A program made the translations under genes and the position numbers. DNA of 38,607 bases from Elusimicrobiota bacterium (lineage in GTDB: Bacteria > Elusimicrobiota > Elusimicrobia > UBA1565 > UBA9628): positions 1 to 38,607 of the forward strand of contig JAMPYD010000002.1 in the NCBI GenBank assembly GCA_023700845.1, read 5' to 3'. The notes beneath the pieces were generated by a model. The model did no database searches and was not told the origin of the DNA. It was given only the letters and a program-made list of their open reading frames with translations. Below, in pieces: positions 17,739-25,103 of this stretch. Within the stretch, counting starts at the first letter, position 1; the number at the start of each line of letters is the position of its first letter.

Positions 17739-17744
17739 ATTATA
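17739..17744 (-). promoter_or_regulatory. -10 box close to start of response regulator gene
   Basis: Perfect TATAAT on the minus strand, 10 nt before ATG 17728. The predicted start leaves a leader of about 4 nt. Confidence 0.5.
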
Positions 17745-17784
17745 CCGGAGCGCTCCCATTCGCGCCCCCAAACTATCTGTGAAC

Positions 17785-18180
17785 TTACAACCCCGGGACC
17801 AGCCGGTCCGCGGCCTCGAGCGCCGCCAGAAGATCGGCCTCCTCGAAAGGCTTGAGCAGGAGCCGGCTCACCCCTTCGGACACGGCCTTCTTCCCGAGGT
17901 CGGGGGACAGCCACGCGGTCATGATGATGGTCACGGTCTCCCGCGTGCGCGGATCCTCGCGCAGGCGGCGGCATAGCTGCCAGCCGTCGACCCGAGGCAT
18001 GGACAGGTCGATCAGCGCGACGTCGGGCCGGAACTGCAGAGCCCGCGCCATGCCCGCCTCGCCGTCGAACGCCACGGCGACCTCGTAGCGCCCGTCCGCG
18101 GCCAGACGCAGGGCCAGAGGCCGGACGAGGTCTTGCTCGTCGTCGACGATCAGGACCTTCTTACGAGCGCGTTTGGGCAT
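17785..18180 (-). CDS. Receiver-only response regulator
   Basis: 131 aa: a single receiver domain with no output domain. D13-D14-E15 form the acidic pocket, D58 is the phospho-acceptor (VALIDLSMP), T88 and K109 complete the site. A strong Shine-Dalgarno AAGGAG lies 10 nt before the ATG, inside the end of the kinase gene. Its first 20 nt overlap that kinase. It probably acts as a phosphate shuttle or protein-interaction switch for the kinase. Confidence 0.88.
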   Translation of the reverse strand: MPKRARKKVLIVDDEQDLVRPLALRLAADGRYEVAVAFDGEAGMARALQFRPDVALIDLSMPRVDGWQLCRRLREDPRTRETVTIIMTAWLSPDLGKKAVSEGVSRLLLKPFEEADLLAALEAADRLVPGL

Positions 18181-19624
18181 GGGGCTCGTCCTCCTTCGGC
18201 GCGACGGTCTTCGACGTCAGAGGCAGCGTGAAGCGGAAGCAGGCGCCCGCGCGCGGCGCGTTCTCCGCCCAGATGCGCCCCTCGTTGAGGGTCATGATCT
18301 CCCGGGAGATCGCGAGCCCGAGGCCGGTCCCCTTATAGCCCTCTCCGCCGCGCGCCCGGTCGAGCTGGACGAACTTGTCGAACAGCTCCCCGATCCTCTC
18401 CGCGGGGATGCCGGGGCCGTCGTCGGTGACGCTGACCATGACCTCGTCCTCGCCCGCCTCGGCCCGGACGACGACCCGGCCGCGCGCGTAGCGCCGGGAG
18501 TTGTCGAGGAGGTTGCCCAGAACCTGGGCGATCATGTCCGCGTCCACCCTCACGCTCGGCAGCTTGATGGGCAGCTCGACCTGGAGGGCGATCGCCCGCC
18601 CGCGGTTGGCCAGGCGCACCCCTTGGCAGACCTCCTCGATGAGCGCGAGGGGGTCCAACGGCTGGCGCCTCACGCGCGAGCGCCGCGACTCGAGGCGCGT
18701 CAGGTCGAGGAAGTTGTTGAGCAGGCGCGTCAGCCGGCTGATGTGGCGGTCCGCGGTCGCGATCATCTCGGTCTGCTCGTCGGTCAACGGGCCCGCCAGG
18801 TGGTCGCGCAAGGTGCCGACGACCGCCTTGACCACGCTCAGCGGAGTGCGCAGCTCGTGGGACACGGTGCTCAGCAGCTGATCCTTGAGCTTGTCGGTGT
18901 GCCGCCGCTCCTTCACCTCGGCGCGCACCTTCTCGAGCTTCTTGAGGTCGGAGACGTCCCGGATCGTGACGACCCAGGCGGGATAGCCCTTCCACTCGAG
19001 CTCGCCCGCGCGCATCTCGGCGCTGAGCTCCTCGTCGCCGTGCCCGGCCAGCTTCACCTCCACGGGCCGGCCCGGCGTGAGCTCGAAGTCGAACAGGCGC
19101 CCGACGAACTCCTCCCATCTCCGGCGGAACAGCCGCAGCGCCGCCGCGTTCGCGTAGCGCACCATGCGGCTGCGGTCGACGATGACCATCCCGTCGGGCG
19201 AGCCCTCGACGAGGCGCTCCATCTGGTGGAACAGGCGGTCGCGGGCCAGCGCGAAGCCGATGGCGTGGCGCAGGCGGCCGGCGTCGAGCTTGCTCTTCGG
19301 CAGGAAGTCCTGGGCGCCGTGCGCGATCGCCTCGAGGCCCATGTCCTCCTGGTCGAGGTTGGTGAGCACGACGACCGGCAGGCTCGGCGCCTTCGCGCGG
19401 ACCTTGACCAAGGTGTCGAGGCCCCGGCTGTCGGGCAGCATCAGGTCGAGCAGCACGATGTCGTACTCCTGCCGGGAGAGCAGATCGAGGCCTCCCTGGA
19501 GGCTCACCACGCTCTCGAGCACGTATTTGACGCTCTCCCCGCAGGCCTCGTTGACGTACACGCTCATCAGCATCGTGTAGTCGGGGTCGTCTTCGATGAG
19601 AAGGACTCTGACGCGTTGCTCCAT
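18161..19624 (-). CDS. Hybrid sensor kinase, receiver-PAS-HisKA-HATPase
   Basis: 487 aa from ATG 19624, preceded by GGAGG 4 nt upstream. No membrane helix, so it is cytosolic. Domain order: N-terminal receiver (5-122; acidic E11-D12-D13, D60, K110), PAS-like sensor (about 135-225), HisKA with H256 in STVSHELRTPL, and HATPase with N-box N371/N375, G1 box DDGPGIP (401-407) and GTGLGL (432-437). A receiver placed before the kinase suggests input from another kinase's phosphate. The gene begins inside the end of the upstream kinase gene (58-nt overlap). Confidence 0.92.
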   Translation of the reverse strand: MEQRVRVLLIEDDPDYTMLMSVYVNEACGESVKYVLESVVSLQGGLDLLSRQEYDIVLLDLMLPDSRGLDTLVKVRAKAPSLPVVVLTNLDQEDMGLEAIAHGAQDFLPKSKLDAGRLRHAIGFALARDRLFHQMERLVEGSPDGMVIVDRSRMVRYANAAALRLFRRRWEEFVGRLFDFELTPGRPVEVKLAGHGDEELSAEMRAGELEWKGYPAWVVTIRDVSDLKKLEKVRAEVKERRHTDKLKDQLLSTVSHELRTPLSVVKAVVGTLRDHLAGPLTDEQTEMIATADRHISRLTRLLNNFLDLTRLESRRSRVRRQPLDPLALIEEVCQGVRLANRGRAIALQVELPIKLPSVRVDADMIAQVLGNLLDNSRRYARGRVVVRAEAGEDEVMVSVTDDGPGIPAERIGELFDKFVQLDRARGGEGYKGTGLGLAISREIMTLNEGRIWAENAPRAGACFRFTLPLTSKTVAPKEDEPHAQTRS

Positions 19625-20910
19625 AGGGCCTCCACGGGCGCGGCGACGGCGGGCAGGACGATGGTGAAGCGCGCGCCCCGTCCCGGGGCGCTGACGACGG
19701 CGATCGAGCCGCCGCGGCGGTCGACGATCCGGCGGCAGATGGCGAGGCCCATGCCGCTGCCGGGGTACTCGTGCCGCGCGTGCAGCCGCTGAAAAGGCTG
19801 GAAGATGCGCTCGGCGAACTTCATATCGAAGCCGATGCCGTCGTCCTCGACGACGAGCTCGGCGCCTCCGCCCTCGAGCGCGCGGGCCCGCACGCGCACG
19901 CGCGGGGGCCGGCCGGGCTCGGTGAACTTCAGAGCGTTGCCGACGAGGTTCTGTAGGAGCTGCTTCAGCTGCCGGGGGTCGCCCTTCACGACCGGAAGGC
20001 GGCCGACCCGGACGTGCGCCCGCGACGCCGCGATCGCGGCGTCGAGGTCCGAGAGGACCTCCGAGGCCGTCGCCGACAGGTCGACGTCTTGAGGCGCGGC
20101 TTCCCGCGAGGTGATCCGGGCGAGCGACAGCAGCGCGTCGATGAGCTCCTGCATGCCCTCGAGCGAGCGGCCCATGCGCCGCAGGAAATCGAGGCTCGTG
20201 GCGTCGAGGCCGTCGCCGAGCCGCAGCCGCAGCTGCTCGGCGAAGGCCGAGGCCTTGCGCAGCGGCGTCTGCAGGTCGTGCGACGCCACGTAGGCGAACT
20301 GGGTCAGCTCCTCGTTCGAGCGGGAGAGGGCGGCCTCGGCCGACTTGCGGGCCGTGACGTCCTCGAAGGCGAGGCCGAGCAGCGGCCCGCCCAAGGGGAA
20401 GGCCCGGATCGAGAAGCGGCGGCCGGGGGCGCGCGACGTGACGGGGAAATCGTCGAGCTCCACCTCGCGGCCGCGCCGCAGGGCCTCGACGCAGGCGCGA
20501 GGCAAGGGGCCGCCGCGCAGCTCGGGCGCGAAATCGAGGAGGCGCCGGCCCGACGGGTTCTCCTCCCCGGCCGCGGAGAGCCGCATCCCCGCGGGGTTGA
20601 AGTCCACGATGAGCCAGCTGTCCGGGTCGGCGGGCTTCTCGACGCGCAGCACGGCGATGCCGATCGGCAGCTCGGAGACGATGCGGCGGTAGAGCTGGAT
20701 GCGCCGCCCGTCTTCGTCTCGTCCGAGCGCCGCGACCCGCAAGGTCGCCTTGGCGTCCGCGAGCTCCTCTTCGCGCCGGGCGAGGAGGGCGCGGAGCTCC
20801 TCCCACGCGCCGGCCTTCTCGGCGAACATGGCCCTCACGAAGATGGCCGTCGTGGCGGCGGCGGCGCCCAGCAGGACGATGACGGCGGCGGCGGTGTCGG
20901 GGGTCTGCAT
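19567..20910 (-). CDS. Membrane-anchored PAS sensor histidine kinase
   Basis: 447 aa. ATG 20910 is chosen because GGAGAG lies just before it and a membrane helix (about 9-30) follows at once. Then a short coiled coil, a PAS-like domain (about 75-188), HisKA with H211 in ASHDLQTPLRKA (the phytochrome-like subgroup) and HATPase with N321/N325, DDGIG (356-360) and GSGMGL (384-389). The kinase core ends near residue 421; a Ser/Thr-rich tail of about 25 residues is encoded in the segment that overlaps the next kinase gene. Divergent from the response regulator at 21005, its likely neighbour partner. Confidence 0.92.
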   Translation of the reverse strand: MQTPDTAAAVIVLLGAAAATTAIFVRAMFAEKAGAWEELRALLARREEELADAKATLRVAALGRDEDGRRIQLYRRIVSELPIGIAVLRVEKPADPDSWLIVDFNPAGMRLSAAGEENPSGRRLLDFAPELRGGPLPRACVEALRRGREVELDDFPVTSRAPGRRFSIRAFPLGGPLLGLAFEDVTARKSAEAALSRSNEELTQFAYVASHDLQTPLRKASAFAEQLRLRLGDGLDATSLDFLRRMGRSLEGMQELIDALLSLARITSREAAPQDVDLSATASEVLSDLDAAIAASRAHVRVGRLPVVKGDPRQLKQLLQNLVGNALKFTEPGRPPRVRVRARALEGGGAELVVEDDGIGFDMKFAERIFQPFQRLHARHEYPGSGMGLAICRRIVDRRGGSIAVVSAPGRGARFTIVLPAVAAPVEALWSNASESFSSKTTPTTRC

Positions 20911-20969
20911 GCTCTCTCCGGGGGGTATTCCCAGTTTGGCCCCGAAACAAAGTCGTTGCAATGACGCGC

Positions 20970-20998
20970 GTGTCAGGGAGGTCAGGGCTCGGTATAAT
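20970..20998 (+). promoter_or_regulatory. Sigma70-like promoter abutting the start codon (response regulator 21005)
   Basis: -35 GTGTCA (20970-20975), 17-bp spacer, and perfect -10 TATAAT (20993-20998). The ATG follows 6 nt after the -10 box, so the transcript should begin at or next to the A of the start codon. This is the clearest leaderless promoter in the window. Confidence 0.6.
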
Positions 20999-21004
20999 GG
21001 TCTC

Positions 21005-21703
21005 ATGGCAACGCGCCGGAAGATATTGCTGATCGACGATGAGGCCGACATCCGCCGCGCCTACGGGGATCTCCTCGAGGCGGAGGGCTACTCCGTCGCC
21101 CGCGCCTCGAACGTGCGCGACGGCTTCGCCGCCGCGCGCAAGAACATCCCCGACCTGGTCCTCTCCGATGTCTCGATGCCCGGCGGCGACGGCTTCTCCT
21201 TGCTCGCCCGGCTCCGCGCCGACAAGGCCACCGCGCGCGTGCCCGTGGTCCTCATGTCCGGCGTCCGCAAGGGCACGGCGGACCAGGCCGAGGGCCTCGA
21301 TCAGGGCGCCGACGACTACCTCTCGAAGCCCGTCTCCCCGGTCCTCATCCGCGCCAAGGTCGCGGCGGTCCTGCGCCGCTACGGCGCGCCCGAGGAGCTC
21401 GGCGAGACGCTCAAGGCGCACGGGCTCGTGCTCGACGTGGTGGCGCGCACGGTGACGGTCTCCGGAAAGCGGGTCCGCCTGACGCGCAAGGAGTTCGACC
21501 TGCTGACCACCTTTCTGCGCAAGCAGGGGCGGGTGCTGACCGTTCCCTTCCTTTTAGAGACGGTCTGGGGCTACGACCCGGCGGACTACTCCGACCCCCA
21601 CACGATCGGCGTGCACGTCTCGACCTTGCGGCGCAAGATCGGGACGAAGCTCGCTCAGCGCATCGTCGCCGTGCCGGGCCTCGGCTACCGCTTCGAAGCC
21701 TGA
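21005..21703 (+). CDS. Response regulator, OmpR/PhoB family
   Basis: 232 aa from ATG 21005; the frame is open further upstream but overlaps the divergent kinase. Receiver: D11-D12-E13, phospho-acceptor D55 (LVLSDVSMPGGDG), S85 and K108. The C-terminal winged helix (about 135-232) has the canonical LTRKEFDLLTTFLRKQGRVLT and the final VPGLGYRFEA. It lies divergent to the PAS kinase at 20910, with 94 bp between starts, an arrangement that usually marks a cognate pair (inference). Confidence 0.93.
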   Translation: MATRRKILLIDDEADIRRAYGDLLEAEGYSVARASNVRDGFAAARKNIPDLVLSDVSMPGGDGFSLLARLRADKATARVPVVLMSGVRKGTADQAEGLDQGADDYLSKPVSPVLIRAKVAAVLRRYGAPEELGETLKAHGLVLDVVARTVTVSGKRVRLTRKEFDLLTTFLRKQGRVLTVPFLLETVWGYDPADYSDPHTIGVHVSTLRRKIGTKLAQRIVAVPGLGYRFEA

Positions 21704-21750
21704 CCGCGGGATTTAGGATAAATTTGGTGGCGGTCCCGCCCCGGCCGCCC

Positions 21751-21756
21751 TAAACT
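21751..21756 (+). promoter_or_regulatory. -10 box, leaderless pattern (receiver 21762)
   Basis: TAAACT, 5 nt before ATG 21762, in the 58-bp gap after the OmpR-family regulator. Confidence 0.35.
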
Positions 21757-21761
21757 ATGGC

Positions 21762-22160
21762 ATGAAGCCGAAAACCGACGACCGGCCCAAGATCGTCGTC
21801 ATCGACGACGAATCGGACTTCCTCACGGCGATGGAGCGCTCCCTCAAGCCGCTGTACCGCGTGACGACCCTATACGGCAGCGAGTGGACCTACGAGCAGG
21901 TCGCGGCGCTGGCTCCGGACCTGATCCTGCTCGACATCCACATGCCGGAGCAAGGCGGCATCGACCTGTGCCGCGACCTGCGCGCCGACCCGCGCTTCAC
22001 CAACCTGCCGATCCTCTTCCTCACGGCGTCGAGCTCGAACGAGGACTACCGCCAGCACCTGCAGGTCGGCGGGACCCGGTTCATCAACAAGACGGTCGAC
22101 CGCCGGCAGCTTCTCGAGGCCATCGCGGAGGAGCTCTCCGCCGCTCAGACGAACAGCTGA
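21762..22160 (+). CDS. Receiver-only response regulator
   Basis: 132 aa, a receiver domain alone. D15-D16-E17 make the acidic pocket, D58 is the phosphorylation site (LILLDIHMPEQGG), T88 and K110 are the conserved switch residues; an Asn precedes the Lys (INK). The 3' end overlaps the convergent kinase gene by 16 bp. With the receiver at 17785 it is one of two single-domain regulators in this island. Confidence 0.9.
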   Translation: MKPKTDDRPKIVVIDDESDFLTAMERSLKPLYRVTTLYGSEWTYEQVAALAPDLILLDIHMPEQGGIDLCRDLRADPRFTNLPILFLTASSSNEDYRQHLQVGGTRFINKTVDRRQLLEAIAEELSAAQTNS

Positions 22161-23635
22161 TCGTCCGGCCCATCCCACCGGGGCAGCACGAAGGAGAAGC
22201 GCGAGCCCTCGCCCGGAGCCCCTTCGATCTCGAGCGCGGTCCCGTGCGCGTCGAGGATCTTCTTGACGAGCATGAGCCCGACGCCGAAGCCCGCCGCCGT
22301 CTGCCGCCCCTTCTCGGTGCGAAAGCCCGTCAGGATCGCCTCGCGGTCCTCCGGCGCGATGCCGATGCCCGTGTCGGAGACGTACACGCGCAGGCGTCCA
22401 TCCTTCTCGACGGAGACGCCCGCGGAGACGCGCCCGCCCTCGTCGGCGTATTTGACCGCGTTGCCGACGAGGTTGGTCGCGACCATGACCAGCGCCTCGG
22501 GATCCGCCTTCGCCGCCGGCGTCCCCTCGGGGACCTCGAGCGTGAAGGCCAGGCCTTTGCGCTCGTAGATCGGCTGAAGGGCCTTGGCGGCCGAGGCCAG
22601 CACGCGGCCGAGGTCGGCGCGGTGCGGGCGCACGGCGAAGCGCCCAGACTCGAGCAGGCCCAGGTCGAGGAGGTTGCGCGTCGCCAGCGACAAGGAGCGC
22701 ACGTTGGTCTCGATGATCAGGTAATAGTCCGCGCGACGGCCCGTCGGCGCGACGGCCTCGGTCTGCTTCATGAGGTTGACCGTCGTGCCGACGACGCTCA
22801 GCGCGTTGTTGAACTCGTGGCTGGCCATCGAGACGAGGCTGCCTTTCAGGCGCCCGAGCTCCGCCTCCTTCTCGAACTGGGCGTTGAGGCGCGTCGCCAT
22901 CTCTCCCATCGCCGCGTGGAGGTCCGCGACCTCGGGGCCGGCGCCGCGCGGCGGGGGGAAGCTCCAGGGCTTGCCCAAGGTCCAGCGCCGGGCGTTCTCG
23001 CGCAGGGCGGCGACGGGGCCGATCAGCGCGCGCGACAGCATGACCGCGACGAAGGCCGCCGCGGCCGCGCCAGCGAGGAGTATGAGCCTCAGGGCGGAGC
23101 GCGACGCCTCCTCGGTCTCGAGGCGCCTCGCCCGGAGGTCGGCGACGTTGACGTTCGCGAGCTCGTTCAAGGGCTCGGCGACGGCGTCGAGCTCGCGGGC
23201 CCGCCGCGCCGCCGCGGCCGCGTCGGCGGGCGTCAGACGGCCGGCGCGGCGGCGCGAGATCCACGGGCTGCGTTCGGCGAGGTAGGCGGTCAGGCGGCGG
23301 TCCGCCTCGGCGACCGAGGCGCGCGCCCGCGGGTCGGCGGCGGCCGCCTCGAGCTCGCCGAGCGCGGCGCGCACGCGCACCAGGCTCTCCTCGCGGCGCT
23401 CGAGCCAGGCGGGCTGCCCGGAGAGCAGGAACTGGTCGCCGTTCTGGTCCACGCGGCGGAGCTCGTCGCGCAGGCGGGGCAAGGTGGCCAGCACCGTGAG
23501 CCCCTGCTGGAACGCCGCCTCCAGCCGCTCGTGCGCGCGGCTTTGCCGCCAGTACGACGCGCCGACGCCGAGGGAGTACAGCCAGACGAGGCCCGCGGCC
23601 AGCACGAGCTGGGTGCGCAGGTTCGGGGAGCTCAC
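22145..23635 (-). CDS. Two-helix membrane sensor histidine kinase with HAMP
   Basis: 496 aa, GTG start at 23635 overlapping the TPR gene stop (GTGA). TM1 (about 8-27), an all-helical extracytoplasmic sensor (about 30-180, CHASE3- or four-helix-bundle-like), TM2 (about 182-200), a HAMP-like linker (about 200-255), HisKA with H273 in SMASHEFNNALS, and HATPase with N388/N392, DTGIG (421-425) and GFGVGL (449-454). The HEFNNAL box differs from the usual HELRTPL. It is co-transcribed with a TPR lipoprotein, which may act as its periplasmic partner (inference). Confidence 0.9.
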   Translation of the reverse strand: MSSPNLRTQLVLAAGLVWLYSLGVGASYWRQSRAHERLEAAFQQGLTVLATLPRLRDELRRVDQNGDQFLLSGQPAWLERREESLVRVRAALGELEAAAADPRARASVAEADRRLTAYLAERSPWISRRRAGRLTPADAAAAARRARELDAVAEPLNELANVNVADLRARRLETEEASRSALRLILLAGAAAAAFVAVMLSRALIGPVAALRENARRWTLGKPWSFPPPRGAGPEVADLHAAMGEMATRLNAQFEKEAELGRLKGSLVSMASHEFNNALSVVGTTVNLMKQTEAVAPTGRRADYYLIIETNVRSLSLATRNLLDLGLLESGRFAVRPHRADLGRVLASAAKALQPIYERKGLAFTLEVPEGTPAAKADPEALVMVATNLVGNAVKYADEGGRVSAGVSVEKDGRLRVYVSDTGIGIAPEDREAILTGFRTEKGRQTAAGFGVGLMLVKKILDAHGTALEIEGAPGEGSRFSFVLPRWDGPDDQLFV

Positions 23636-24561
23636 CGGGGCGCCTTCTCGCGGTGGATCAGCGCGCGGGCGCGACGCTCGAGCCCCGCGGCCTGGTCGCC
23701 TCGTCCGCGGCGGCGCAGCAGGTGGGCGTAATGACCCAAGGTCCCCGCCAGGCGCGGGCTGCTCTTGCCGTGCGCCTTCTCGAGCTGGTCGACGGCGCGC
23801 CGGTACAGCGCCTCCGCCTCATCGAGCTTCTCCTGGGCCTCGTAGAACAGGGCGAGGTCGTTCAACGCGGCCTCCGTCTCCGGATGCCCCGGGCCCAGCA
23901 CCTTTTCCTTGACCGCCAGCGCTCGCTGATAAAAATCGTCGGCCTCGGCGAAATCTCCGCGCGCGTGGTGGAAGAGGGCGAGGTCGGTCAGGCGGTCCGC
24001 GGTGAAGCGGCTCGACGGGCCCAGCGCCTTCTCGGTGATCGCCAGGGCGCGGCGGTACGCCGCGGCGGCCTCGTCCTCCTTGCCCCGGGCGCGCTGGAGC
24101 GCGGCGAGGTCCGCGAGCCGGGCGGCGGCCTCGGCGTGGCGCTTCGGGTCCTTCTCGGCCGAGGCCAGGGCGCGGCGCAGGAGCCGGGCCGCCTCCTCCT
24201 CCTTGCCGGAGGCCGCGCAGGCCGCGGCGAGGTCGGCGACGGCGGCGGCGGTCTCGGGGGCGTCCGGGCCGTGGCGTTTCTCCAAGATGACCAGCGCGCG
24301 GCGGTAGAGCTTCTCCGCCTTCGACGGCGCGCCCTGCGCCATTCGCAGGTCGCCGAGCGCGTTGAGCGAGGCCGCCAGGCGGGGGTCGTTGGGCCCGAAG
24401 CCCTGCGCCCGGGCGAGCGCCGCGTCGAGCGCGGGCTCGGCCTCCGCGAGGCGGCCTCGGCTCAGGGCGCGCCCGCCGAGCTCCCAGTCGCGGCGCCATT
24501 CGACGCCGCCGGCGCAGGCGCCGAGGAGGAGGCAAAGCAGGATCGGCTTGAAGCGGCTCAC
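23632..24561 (-). CDS. TPR-repeat lipoprotein (kinesin-light-chain type)
   Basis: 309 aa, GTG start at 24561. Signal peptide with lipobox LGAC puts the lipidated cysteine at C16. The rest is about six tetratricopeptide repeats of the 42-residue kinesin-light-chain type, with recurring patterns such as AEKLYRRAL, LGPGHPETEAALNDLALFY and A-x-x-Y-R-R-A. These form a protein-binding superhelix outside the cytoplasm. It overlaps the following kinase by 4 nt, which suggests a shared signalling role. Confidence 0.88.
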   Translation of the reverse strand: MSRFKPILLCLLLGACAGGVEWRRDWELGGRALSRGRLAEAEPALDAALARAQGFGPNDPRLAASLNALGDLRMAQGAPSKAEKLYRRALVILEKRHGPDAPETAAAVADLAAACAASGKEEEAARLLRRALASAEKDPKRHAEAAARLADLAALQRARGKEDEAAAAYRRALAITEKALGPSSRFTADRLTDLALFHHARGDFAEADDFYQRALAVKEKVLGPGHPETEAALNDLALFYEAQEKLDEAEALYRRAVDQLEKAHGKSSPRLAGTLGHYAHLLRRRGRGDQAAGLERRARALIHREKAPR

Positions 24562-24566
24562 GACTC

Positions 24567-24572
24567 ATGATA
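24567..24572 (-). promoter_or_regulatory. -10 box, leaderless pattern (TPR lipoprotein-kinase operon)
   Basis: TATCAT on the minus strand, 5 nt before the GTG at 24561. If correct, this would be a leaderless GTG-initiated mRNA. An ATG at 24568 is out of frame. Confidence 0.4.
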
Positions 24573-24635
24573 GCGATTTCCGCGAGGCCTTGCGATTTAG
24601 AAACTATTTGAAGGGCGCGCTTCGCGGGCGAGGGG

Positions 24636-24641
24636 TACAAT
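24636..24641 (+). promoter_or_regulatory. -10 box, leaderless pattern (small secreted protein)
   Basis: TACAAT, 6 nt before ATG 24648. TTGAAG at 24608-24613 resembles a -35 but the spacing (22 bp) is too long to trust. Confidence 0.45.
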
Positions 24642-24647
24642 AGTCCG

Positions 24648-25103
24648 ATGAAAAAGATCATGATCGCGCTGGCCCTCGCCGTCGCGCCCGTCGGCGCCTC
24701 GGCGCTGGGAGCTATCAAGGAAGCCGGGGTCGGCGTCATCGCCGGCGATCCGATCGGCGGCACGGCCAAGCTGTGGTTCGACGACGTCTACGCGATGGAC
24801 GTCGGCGTCGGCTTCAGCGGCTCCGCGGTCCTCTGGGGCGACTTCATGTATCACGCCTGGAACCTTCTGCCCCCGATCGACGAGGGACGGCTCGGCCTTT
24901 ACTTGAGCGCGGGCCCGCGCATCGAGACCGCGTCGGACACGCAGTTCGGGATACGCACGATGGTCGGGGCGACCTGGCGCCTCTCGCGGCAGCCCCTCGA
25001 GGTCTTCGCCGAGGCCGGCCCGGTGTTCCGCATGACCCCCGCGGGGCGCGTGAACGCCGACGGCGGCGTCGGGATCAGGCTGTACCTCGGCTCAGCGCGC
25101 TAA
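24648..25103 (+). CDS. Small secreted beta-rich protein, possible outer-membrane barrel
   Basis: 151 aa. A signal peptide (1-19, ending GASA) is followed by alternating polar/hydrophobic strands with many Gly and aromatic residues. The chain ends in a strand terminating IRLYLGSAR, similar in style to small eight-stranded outer-membrane proteins. Segments such as LYLSAGPRIE and FAEAGPVFRMTP are typical of such folds. No specific family is claimed. Its 3' end overlaps the convergent KamA-family gene by 12 bp. Confidence 0.75.
   Translation: MKKIMIALALAVAPVGASALGAIKEAGVGVIAGDPIGGTAKLWFDDVYAMDVGVGFSGSAVLWGDFMYHAWNLLPPIDEGRLGLYLSAGPRIETASDTQFGIRTMVGATWRLSRQPLEVFAEAGPVFRMTPAGRVNADGGVGIRLYLGSAR

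Noticed and set aside
18161..21421. One 1086-residue minus-strand frame covering both kinases
   Set aside because: Only the part after codon 600 (ATG 19624) is kinase sequence; the upstream part is a shadow of the PAS kinase in another frame.
21726..21745. GC-rich palindrome (GGCGG/CCGCC) before the receiver gene as a terminator
   Set aside because: The loop would be only 2 nt and no U-tract follows.
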